In this document: positions 1 to 5,539 of the stretch, in pieces
How the letters are laid out: the number at the start of each line of letters is the position of its first letter
How positions within the stretch are numbered: the first letter of the stretch is position 1
Notes under the pieces: generated by a model
What the model was told of the DNA's origin: nothing
Seen by the model: the letters and a program-made list of their open reading frames with translations, nothing else
The model's database searches: none
Made by a program: the position numbers and the translations under genes
Origin: CALOCY01 sp942491975
Lineage (GTDB): Bacteria; Bacteroidota; Bacteroidia; Bacteroidales; Prolixibacteraceae
Length of the DNA: 6,071 nucleotides
NCBI GenBank assembly: GCA_942491975.1
Contig: CALOCY010000022.1
Coordinates: 1 to 6,071 of the forward strand
Direction of reading: 5' to 3'

Positions 1-617
1 TGTACACACAATACTGTGCACGTGTTGTGCTTCCATATGGCGTTGCAGGGTCCACAAGGCCAATTCAACAGGCGACCCCTGCAGCACTGCAAGCATGGCT
101 TTGTAGCGGTACAAGCAGAAAACAGACTGCAGCGTAGCGTTCATAGTACAAGTGACACAAACTGTCGATAGTACGCAGGCGTGTTGAGACACAGAGGCTG
201 CTTTCTACAGCAGCAGCACACGGTGTTTACTGGAAACGTAAGCACTTCTTATCTTCGGGGTGGCTGGATTGCTGAATCGGCCAGACAATTGAGTTAGCGA
301 AAATCTCTCACGGTCTGCCTGCAATGAACTCTTGACCGCCCTGCGACTGTCTCTGTATTTCGGCTAAGTTTAGGCTACATCTGCTGCCACAGCCAGCAAC
401 GTTGAAATGTATGTCCAGAGGCCTAAGTTTGTCAACAGCAGCAGTTTTGTAGGCTATATTGTACAGGAGTTTTTTTCCCTATAGATGGAACATGAGTCTC
501 TTTTCCAGAGGGTCGATACATCGGATGGAACATTTCATATTCTCCGGCGTCGGCGGGTGGTTCCCGGTCCCTTCAAGGTCTGTGAGCATTCCCGCAAGCC
601 GATTACATAATCTGAGC
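1..617. other. Gene-free, apparently unique left flank
   Basis: I see no supportable gene here. The stretch is visibly richer in G and C than the repeat block that follows, and it contains several short CAG/CTG runs (near 206-220, 381-396 and 434-445). The 10-mer gatggaacat occurs twice, at 484-493 and 524-533. On the minus strand an open frame of about 99 codons covers 535-834, but it begins inside the 318-bp repeat, runs through the palindrome at 618-656 and ends in a low-complexity arginine run; it resembles no family I know, so I treat it as chance. An exon of a larger gene cannot be excluded, because I did not find convincing splice-bounded coding sequence either way. Confidence 0.5.
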
Positions 618-656
618 CATGGAATCCAACAGTACTGAGTACTGTTGGATTCCATG
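618..656. repeat. Perfect 39-nt palindrome (19-bp arms, 1-nt centre)
   Basis: The left arm at 618-636 is an exact reverse complement of 638-656, with a single G at 637 in the middle. Each arm starts or ends with CATGGAATCC/GGATTCCATG and the core reads AGTACT-G-AGTACT. Outside the arms the pairing breaks at 617/657. A single strand could fold into a 17-18 bp snap-back hairpin with a minimal loop. It lies about 85 bp before the 318-bp repeat unit and is not part of it. The stem is shorter than a typical animal pre-miRNA and the loop is too small, so I do not call it a microRNA. Confidence 0.93.
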
Positions 657-740
657 TCTGACCAGAAGATATTTTTAATAAGATTATAAATTCACCTCCG
701 ATAACATATCTGGTTCTTGCAATCACCGTTCCCATTTTTG

Positions 741-1058
741 CATCGACGTGAAAATTTGATGTCGACTGCAGTGACAAGTACTCATGAATTATTATGAAAC
801 AGATAATTAACTGCGTTGAGATCAAGCAATTCAATATTCAGAAAGTCCATCACCGTTGCAGCTGGTCGGCTGTACTGTATAATCGCCGACTGTCGTCATA
901 CAAGTTCGAAAATTTAAGAAAGTTTATCCGAAATCCAAAGCCCCGGCGGCAGAAAATACCGGAAAAATATTATTTCACTTATCTCGTATTTTTACACTGA
1001 AACATTTTCTTTGTCTATTAAGTAAGGCCTCGCGTCAAAAACGTGAAAATATGATTTG
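741..1058 (+). repeat. 318-bp repeat unit, copy A (full length)
   Basis: The sequence starting TCGACGTGAAAATTTGA at 743 recurs at 1061, giving a period of 318 bp; homology begins a few bases earlier, near 737. From 743 to about 990 the two copies are roughly 93% identical by eye, with one small indel. A central part carries an internal inverted pair GTCGGC (865-870) and GCCGAC (885-890). A 68-codon frame (794-1000) exists in this copy and its inverted partner, but copy B has a frame-breaking insertion and most A/B differences would change amino acids, so I do not think it is protein-coding. The family is not one I recognise. No transposase, poly-A tail or target-site duplication is visible. 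Confidence 0.85.
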
Positions 1059-1310
1059 TATCGACGTGAAAATTTGACGTCGTCTGCGGTGACAAGTACT
1101 CATGAATTATTATGAAACAGATAATTGACTCTCGTTGAGATCAAGCAATTCAAAATTCAGAAATTCCATCGCTGTTGCAGCTGGCCGGCTGTGCTGTATA
1201 ATCACCGACTGTCGTCATACAAGTTCGAAAATTTAAGAAAGTTTATCCGAAATCCAAAGCCTCAGCGGCAGAAAATACTGGAAAAATATTATTTCACTTA
1301 TCTCGTAATT
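1059..1310 (+). repeat. 318-bp repeat unit, copy B (3'-truncated)
   Basis: This second head-to-tail copy follows copy A directly. It keeps about the first 250 bp of the unit and stops just after TTATCTCGTAA near 1308-1310, where the inverted arm begins, so the last 65-70 bp of the unit are missing. Compared with A it has about 17 scattered differences, including an extra base in GACTCTCG (A has AACTGCG), which disrupts the reading frame present in A. Most of this copy (1118-1310) forms the spacer of the large inverted repeat. Confidence 0.85.
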
Positions 1311-1648
1311 TTTCATAATAATTCATGAGTACTTGTCACCGCAGACGACGTCAAATTTTCACGTCGATACAAATCATATTTTCACGTTTTTGACGCGAGG
1401 CCTTACTTCATAGACAAAGAAAATGTTTTAGTGTAAAAATACGAGATAAGTGAAATAATATTTTTCCAGTATTTTCTGCCGCCGAGGCTTTGGATTTCGG
1501 ATAAACTTTCTTAAATTTTCGAACTTGTATGACGACAGTCGGCGATTATACAGTACAGCCGACCAGCTGCAACGGTGATGGACTTTCTGAATATTGAATT
1601 GCTTGATCTCAACGCAGTTAATTATCTGTTTCATAATAATCATGAGTA
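1311..1648 (-). repeat. Inverted copy of the A/B segment (right arm)
   Basis: Read on the minus strand, this segment reproduces 779-1117 with about five differences: a 1-bp indel in AATT/ATT near the outer end and single substitutions corresponding to the left-arm contexts CCCCGG, ACCGGA, CACTGAAA and CTATTAAG. It therefore contains the inverse of nearly all of copy A plus the first part of copy B, in one piece. Homology ends at TACTCATGA (779 on the left, 1648 on the right). The flanks 770-778 and 1649-1657 do not match each other, so no target-site duplication is seen. Confidence 0.92.
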
Positions 1649-1656
1649 ATGTATGT

Positions 1657-2121
1657 AATCAAACAATAATTGAAATAAATTTCAATAGGCTAGTTTTCTA
1701 GTAGTACAAAAATAACATGTTAGCATAAATTATATTGATACAATTTGATGAAGTATTGGTTATAAATTTTTAAACAAGCTATGAAAAATGTTCAACATGC
1801 TAAGTTTATACAAGTATGGCAAATGAAAAAACTTTTGATGAAGTTAAATTGTATAAATTATATTAGAAAAAACGTGTCGATCAGGACAAATACTAATTAA
1901 AAATGTTCCATGATCAAATGTTTAAAAGAGTAGGAAATATCTAGTTATGTAATTTTCGCTTACACAAATTGTTACAGTGATACAGCGATGCCTAGACAAT
2001 ATGTCAAAATCATACTAAACCGTGACACCATAAGAATGGCTCACTACAATACGGAGATATCGCTGCAGCTGTGTCACGGAGATGTCACGACATTGTGTCC
2101 GTAAATCATAATAATTGTAAA
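1657..2121 (+). repeat. AT-rich direct repeat, copy C1
   Basis: This begins with AATCAAACAATAATTG and ends with ATCATAATAATTGTAAA; the same ends and internal order recur at 2165-2549. It starts only 9 bp after the right arm of the foldback. It contains an 11-bp direct repeat TTTGATGAAGT at 1744-1754 and 1834-1844, and the 90 bp from one to the other are missing from C2. Near its right end it has an exact inverted pair, CCGTGACAC (2020-2028) and GTGTCACGG (2071-2079), with 42 bp between, followed by another TGTCACG at 2083-2089. No open frame is shared between the copies. I do not recognise the family. Confidence 0.88.
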
Positions 2122-2164
2122 TATACTATTATGTTGAATTATGCAAGTTAAAAATTGAACTCAA

Positions 2165-2549
2165 AATCAAACAATAATTGAAATAAATTTAAATACGCTA
2201 GTTTTCTACGAGTACAAAAGTATGTTAGCATAAATTATATTGATACAATTTGATGAAGTTAAATGATGTAAATTATATTAGAAAACTTTTGACACAAAGA
2301 AAAACGTCGAACAGGTCAAATGCTAATTAAAATGTTCCATGCTCAAATGTTTAAAGAGTAGGAAATATCTAGTTATGTAATTTTTGCTTACACAAATTGT
2401 TACAGTGATACAGTAACGCCTAGACAATATGTCAAAATCATACAAACCGTGACACCATCAGAATGGCTCACTACAATACGGAGATATCGTTGCAGTTGTG
2501 TCACGGGGATGTCACGGCATTGTGTCCGTGAAATCATAATAATTGTAAA
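2165..2549 (+). repeat. AT-rich direct repeat, copy C2 (internally deleted)
   Basis: This copy aligns with C1 along its whole length at roughly 90% identity by eye, after allowing for the missing 90-bp segment and a small insertion near 2286-2297 (ACTTTTGACACAAAG). It retains the inverted box pair CCGTGACAC (2447-2455) and GTGTCACGG (2498-2506) with the same 42-bp spacing as C1. A 43-bp spacer (2122-2164) separates it from C1 and does not belong to the shared unit. A 74-codon frame at 2449-2673 needs a GTG start, crosses the end of the repeat, and is not kept in C1, so I read it as chance. Confidence 0.88.
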
Positions 2550-2744
2550 GGTACAAACCGTGACACTTGGACATTATGATACCGCGGTGTCGTGCTATCA
2601 CTATGATACAGACATCCATACGGTGACACTACACCGTCATGTAGACATAAACATACAAACTATAACACCGTGACAGTGTCACTCTGACTCTGTAGTGTGC
2701 AATTTTAATCATTATAATAGTGTCACGGTATGACAGTTTGTAAC
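2550..2744. repeat. Cluster of GTGACAC/GTGTCAC boxes in both orientations
   Basis: Directly after C2 the box recurs several times: CCGTGACAC at 2558-2566, CGGTGACAC at 2621-2629, a 13-nt odd palindrome GTGACA-G-TGTCAC at 2670-2682, and GTGTCACGG at 2720-2728. Several boxes sit beside a TACAAAC/GTTTGTA motif: TACAAA just before 2558, ATACAAAC near 2653-2660, and GTTTGTA at 2736-2742 in the opposite orientation. The outer pair (2552-2566 and 2720-2742) is thus an imperfect inverted repeat enclosing about 150 bp. This arrangement resembles a small nested inverted-repeat element, but no target-site duplication or coding sequence supports a specific transposon class. Confidence 0.7.
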
Positions 2745-3351
2745 CATATGTCTGCAAGGTAGAAACGACGACTCGACCTACAGAAACATCAGCAATCTGA
2801 AGTATTACATTGGAAGCACATTAAATAATAAAACAGAATAAGCACGAGTTCCTTCGGCATAACCTTTATCCGTTTGCATTGCAGACACGTTATTTCTAGT
2901 CACAGCCGGCTATTTTCACGTCTTAGTGCTTCTTTATTTGCAATAAATTGTCAAAATAATCAATAAATAACTACACATATCAAAGTGTACAACCGGTAAA
3001 TTCAGTGAAACAACTTTTACCTAGAGAGTTCATGTGGAGATCGAACTATACTCGTACAAATGAATCACATGTGCAAATCTGTCACATATTATTCGCCGTT
3101 TTAGACATATTAAACGAGTTAATTATTTGAAACCACTCATGGAGCTGCATTACAATTATTAGAACTTCACCGAGTCGAAGTGAATCGATCAGTGTCGATT
3201 AATGTAAACTAGTAAATAGTGCAGATACTTGCCGTGCGTCTATTCATAAACATTATATTTAATGCAACACAATTACATGAAACTGTAACTAATTGCAGGG
3301 ACTATCATACCAAAGAAACGCTTCAAAGAGTAAATGCGATTCGATAGTTGT
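2745..3351. other. Gene-free AT-rich stretch
   Basis: I see no gene, RNA gene or clear repeat here. Several AATAAA strings occur (near 2824 and 2942-2966), as expected by chance in AT-rich DNA, with no coding sequence upstream to make them polyadenylation signals. Two small inverted pairs lie at about 3166-3200: TTCAC/GTGAA, and AATCGA/TCGATT around TCAGTG. Both are too short to interpret. Confidence 0.5.
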
Positions 3352-3390
3352 CGCCACCTGTCATAATTAAATTTTTCCGCCACCTGTCAT
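3352..3390 (+). repeat. 13-bp direct repeat, 26-bp period
   Basis: The 13-mer CGCCACCTGTCAT occurs at 3352-3364 and again at 3378-3390, separated by 13 bp of AT-rich sequence. There are only two copies, so this is not an array. It lies about 45 bp before the anomalous homopolymer-rich tract. Confidence 0.85.
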
Positions 3391-3436
3391 GGGGTTTTAT
3401 TGCACAACTTTTTAACATTATACTCAAAAGGAGATA

Positions 3437-3505
3437 GGTTTTTTTTGGTGGGGAAAAATTTTTACTGGGTTTGGGTTGGGTTTGGGGGGGAAGTGGGGGG
3501 AGTTT
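3437..3505 (+). repeat. Low-complexity G/T-rich tract with G-quadruplex pattern
   Basis: The tract holds T8 (3439-3446), G4 (about 3450-3453), A5T5, then G-tracts at 3467-3469, 3473-3475, 3478-3480, 3484-3490 and 3495-3500, with loops of 2-4 bases. Four or more runs of at least three guanines with loops of 1-7 bases fit the standard G-quadruplex pattern on the plus strand. The composition is sharply unlike both flanks, which are AT-rich or mixed. A base-calling artefact, such as a low-quality read end, would also produce this kind of homopolymer string. Confidence 0.75.
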
Positions 3506-3560
3506 TGCTACTGGGACTGCTTTGTGTCGTTAGGGAATTCCCGGCATGTTCAGAAAAGGA

Positions 3561-3710
3561 AAAGTTAAGATAGTTTATCCAAAATCCAAAGCCTCGGCGG
3601 CAGAAAATACGGGAAAATATTATTTCACTTATATCGCATTTTCAAATTAAATATTTTTATTTATCTAAGAAGTAAGGGCCTCTCGTCAAAAAACGTGAAA
3701 ATCTGATTTA
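3561..3710 (+). repeat. 318-bp repeat unit, copy D (degraded 3' fragment)
   Basis: This stretch aligns with 911-1058 of copy A. It keeps TTTATCC(A/G)AAATCCAAAG, GGCGGCAGAAAATAC, AATATTATTTCACTTAT, AGTAAGG(G)CCTC and GTCAAAAAACGTGAAAAT in order, with many substitutions and small indels. It has CCTCGGCGG like the right arm of the foldback rather than CCCCGG of copy A. The first part of the unit is absent, and its left end begins just after the anomalous G-rich region. It shows that the family is dispersed and that this copy is older than the A/B/inverted set. Confidence 0.88.
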
Positions 3711-4002
3711 TTCCGGAAAGCGATTTGTATATAATTGGTAAGGTATTAACTGTTAAAGTAGGTAATCGGGACACTTAAAGTAATCGCAAAATGTTCGGTA
3801 ATGCCGTTCTTATATGAGCGTGAAAGTACAGAAAAGATTTCGACGTAAAACAAAAAATTTGGAGTTTGTACATGTGTAAGTTAAAAAATTTATATCTAAT
3901 TCAATATTTCGCGAAGTATACACCTAAAAATATGAGAGCTCGTAAATATGATATATAAAAAATTCAATCTGTTCTAACAATAATTAAAAATCGTGATGCA
4001 AT
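3711..4002. other. AT-rich gene-free stretch before the E repeats
   Basis: I find no gene here. The string ATGTGTAAGTTAAAA (near 3871-3885) resembles the ATGTAAGTT motif inside the E repeats downstream, so the stretch may include a very decayed copy of that family. The rest has no structure I can support. Confidence 0.45.
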
Positions 4003-4161
4003 AATAAAAATTTCGTCGTGCTAATTTCGATAATAATTCGATCAGTGAGTTAGAAAAATGTAAGTTAAAACATTTTAATCAGGTTCAAGCAGAAATGAAA
4101 AAAATGTTCGATGTAATAATTTACTCTCCACGACAAGATCGAAAAAATCTGAAATAAAATC
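4003..4161 (+). repeat. Mosaic repeat family E, copy E1 (5' and middle parts)
   Basis: The first part (4003-4092), from ATAAAAATTTCGTCGTG to AATCAGGTTCAAGCAG, recurs at 4219-4311 with a constant 219-bp offset and few substitutions. The second part (4095-4160), including AAAATGTTCGATGTAATAAT and CGACAAGATCGAAAAAATC, recurs at 4464-4529. No open frame runs through it. The GGTTCAAGC string faintly resembles a tRNA B box but lacks the expected trailing bases and has no A box at a fitting distance, so no tRNA-derived SINE is claimed. Confidence 0.85.
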
Positions 4162-4218
4162 TTTACGTGAGTACTAAAAATGTGTAAGTATTGATTCAAA
4201 TTTTAGTCGAGATCCTAC

Positions 4219-4439
4219 AATAAAAAAAATTTCGTCGTGTTAATTTCGATAATAGTTCGATCGGTGACTTATGAAAATGTAAGTTAGAACATTTTAATCA
4301 GGTTCAAGCAGTAACGACAAAAGATCGAAAAAAATCCGAGATAAAATAAAACTGCTAATATTAAAAAACATTTCTGCACATAAACGGCCATTCGTCACGC
4401 CTCTCTTTGGTATCGACTACTTATCGCATCAAGTTGTCA
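4219..4439 (+). repeat. Mosaic repeat family E, copy E2 (5' and 3' parts)
   Basis: The 5' part (4219-4311) matches E1. About 35 bp that follow in E1 (AAATGAAAAAAATGTTCG onward) are missing, and the copy resumes at CGACAAAAGATCGAAAAAAA near 4315. The 3' part (about 4315-4439), with ACTGCTAAT, AAAAAACATTT, CGCATCAAGTTGTCA and an intervening GGCCATTCGTC, matches E3 at about 4501-4631 with substitutions and a roughly 10-bp indel. Confidence 0.83.
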
Positions 4440-4463
4440 AAACAATCGATCTAAAAAGTTTCC

Positions 4464-4631
4464 ATGAAAAAAAATGTTCGATGTAATAATTTACTCACAC
4501 GACAAGATTGAAAAAATCTTAAATAAAATAAACTTATATGCCAACTGCTAATTAAAAAAACATTTTTGCGCATAAAGAACCATTCGTCGCGTAGGTCTTT
4601 GGCCTCGACTATTCATCGTGTGAAGTTGTCA
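4464..4631 (+). repeat. Mosaic repeat family E, copy E3 (middle and 3' parts)
   Basis: This copy starts at ATGAAAAAAAATGTTCG, equivalent to 4095 in E1, and runs through ACGACAAGATTGAAAAAATC into a 3' part shared with E2 (CTGCTAATTAAAAAAACATT, GCGCATAAA, CCATTCGTCGCG, GTGAAGTTGTCA). It lacks the 5' part seen in E1 and E2. Together the three copies imply an ancestral unit of about 280-300 bp, of which none of the three is complete. A 72-codon frame across 4566-4784 needs a TTG start, leaves the repeat, and is not conserved, so it is not called. Confidence 0.83.
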
Positions 4632-4710
4632 TGTCTTGTTAATCCTAAAATCCTCCTGTCATTAGTCACGCGATCTGTCAAAACATTGGACTGTAGACAC
4701 TTAATATCCG

Positions 4711-4740
4711 GATCACGTCGTGATCGAGTGCAATCTTTAG
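4711..4740 (+). repeat. Short dispersed repeat, copy 1 (CACGTCGTGATCGAGTG)
   Basis: The 17-mer CACGTCGTGATCGAGTG at 4714-4730, followed by one mismatch and AATCTTT, recurs in the same orientation at 5233-5249. In this copy the left extension makes an exact odd palindrome GATCACG-T-CGTGATC at 4711-4725; the second copy lacks the first bases of it. Confidence 0.85.
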
Positions 4741-4807
4741 TCCATAAACTAGTATTCACGTGGACAGAGACGCGAGTTGCGTAAGAAATTAAAAAACACC
4801 TGATCAG

Positions 4808-5009
4808 AAATATGTAAGTTGTATAATTTTAATCAAGATCACGCTGTCACGTTGTCATGTAATTTTAATAATTATAATGGTGTCACGGTATTGCTGTTTG
4901 TATCTTTACAATAATTATGAGTCATAGCAGTGTCACGTCGTAGTTACTCTGTTTTCCACCATCTTTATATCAGTAAAGTCTACATGTAGTAAGAGTGTCA
5001 CGGCGTGAC
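4808..5009 (+). repeat. Block with E-like start and GTGTCACGG boxes
   Basis: It opens with AAATATGTAAGTTGTATAAT and TTTTAATCAAGATCACG (about 4808-4843), which resembles the middle of the E family. It then carries GTGTCACGG at 4880-4888, GTGTCACG at 4930-4937 and GTGTCACGG at 4995-5003; the last sits in GTCAC-GGC-GTGAC (4997-5009). The 45 bases at 4858-4902 match 2698-2742 in the same orientation with about six mismatches. The part about 4880-4919 also matches 2530-2566 in reverse orientation, allowing a 7-8 bp insertion. A 75-codon minus-strand frame across 4933-5160 begins outside the block, runs into it, and resembles no known protein. Confidence 0.72.
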
Positions 5010-5480
5010 GAAGTTTTGCTGCGAGGCCAGCCGGGGCATGTACGATGTCAATGAAACGGCCGGGCATTTGGTCCTTGCCTAAACATGACTCATCCTTCGA
5101 GTTATCAAGTTTGACATGATATCTCCTTTGAAATATCATAGTCATGTTTATAATTCGCATGTGTCAGCAACTTGAATTGCTCAGCCATCTGGTATCGGAC
5201 CCCATATGGACCGTAGCACCTGAACTCTGGGCCACGTCGTGATCGAGTGGAATCTTTGCTCTGTGTCAGCATTCTGGTTTTTTCCGGTCACCTCACCGTC
5301 GACCGACTGTATCATGTTGAACGGAGATATTCGAGTTTTAGTGAAGATTGTGATTTTTTCAATAACAGCACACGGTATCGACAAACTGTTTTTGCCATTA
5401 GTTGCAGTTAGTGGACTACAATACACAGTGTGATTGGCCACCAGGAAAAGTATTTGCTAAATACCATAAAAAGTAACTTT
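5010..5480. other. Gene-free, GC-richer stretch
   Basis: Overlapping open frames of 64-86 codons exist on both strands (minus 5181-5441, plus 5239-5433), but neither resembles a protein I recognise, and open frames on opposite strands of the same segment argue for chance. The stretch includes the second copy of the 17-mer repeat. An exon fragment of an unknown gene or of an old mobile element remains possible. Confidence 0.4.
5233..5259 (+). repeat. Short dispersed repeat, copy 2 (CACGTCGTGATCGAGTG)
   Basis: This is the second occurrence of the 17-mer found at 4714-4730, again followed by one mismatch and AATCTTT. The flanks on both sides differ between the copies, so the shared block is only about 25 bp long. 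Confidence 0.85.
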
Positions 5481-5482
5481 TA

Positions 5483-5539
5483 TGGAGTTACGGCCGTCAT
5501 GCTCTGTACAGTCCAGTACTTACGGCCGTCTTGCTCGGT
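5483..5539 (+). repeat. Pair of TTACGGCCGTC(A/T)TGCTC repeats
   Basis: TTACGGCCGTCATGCTCTG (5488-5506) and TTACGGCCGTCTTGCTCGG (5520-5538) form a direct repeat with a 32-bp period. The first is preceded by TGGAGTTACG, a string that reappears at 5937-5949 in TGGAGTTACGTGCCGAGC. A third related copy, ATACTGCCGTCTTGCTCGG, is at 5901-5919. ACGGCCGT is itself an 8-bp palindrome. Confidence 0.85.

Larger units (their letters stand above)
779..1648. repeat. Long inverted repeat / foldback (338-bp arms, 193-bp spacer)
   Basis: The left arm is 779-1117, the spacer 1118-1310 and the right arm 1311-1648. Arm identity is about 98% by direct comparison. The spacer is a further copy of the same repeat (copy B), so it too can pair with the outer part of the right arm, giving an alternative fold in which 1118-1308 pairs with about 1430-1640. 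If transcribed in either direction it would give a long hairpin RNA; in animals such hairpins are known Dicer substrates. Transcription is not shown by the sequence. Foldback elements or an inverted duplication during repair are both possible origins, and neither is proven. Confidence 0.92.

Noticed and set aside
535..834. A 99-codon minus-strand frame, the longest in the window
   Set aside because: It starts within the 318-bp repeat, crosses the perfect palindrome and ends in an arginine run. No motif, domain or matching family is recognisable.
794..1000. A 68-codon frame present in repeat copy A and in the inverted arm, with a similar frame in copy B
   Set aside because: The nucleotide identity alone explains the similar proteins. 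Copy B has a 1-bp insertion that breaks the frame and requires a TTG start, and about eight of ten A/B codon differences in the shared part change the amino acid, so there is no sign of protein-level selection.
741..1310. CRISPR-like array, because of repeated units
   Set aside because: The units are about 318 bp with no short constant repeat and variable spacer structure, and the DNA looks eukaryotic.
770..1660. Target-site duplication flanking the foldback
   Set aside because: The bases immediately outside the arms (770-778 and 1649-1657) share no direct repeat of 3 bp or more in matching positions, so an insertion event is not supported.
2824..2966. AATAAA strings as polyadenylation signals
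   Set aside because: They are frequent by chance in AT-rich DNA, and there is no supportable transcript or coding sequence upstream.
3533..3542. GGGAATTCCC as a functional kappa-B (Rel-family) site
   Set aside because: It fits the consensus, but a single 10-bp match without a gene, promoter or companion sites has no weight, and the neighbourhood may be artefactual.
4058..4311. GGTTCAAGCAG in E1 and E2 as a tRNA-type B box of a SINE
   Set aside because: The last bases depart from the GGTTCGANTCC consensus, no A box lies 30-60 bp upstream, and no poly-A or other SINE tail follows the units.
4933..5441. Open frames of 64-86 codons on both strands, considered as fragments of reverse transcriptase or transposase
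   Set aside because: I looked for catalytic signatures such as YxDD, DDE/D spacing or zinc-knuckle CCHC and saw none. Frames lie opposite each other and share no homology with a known element that I can name.
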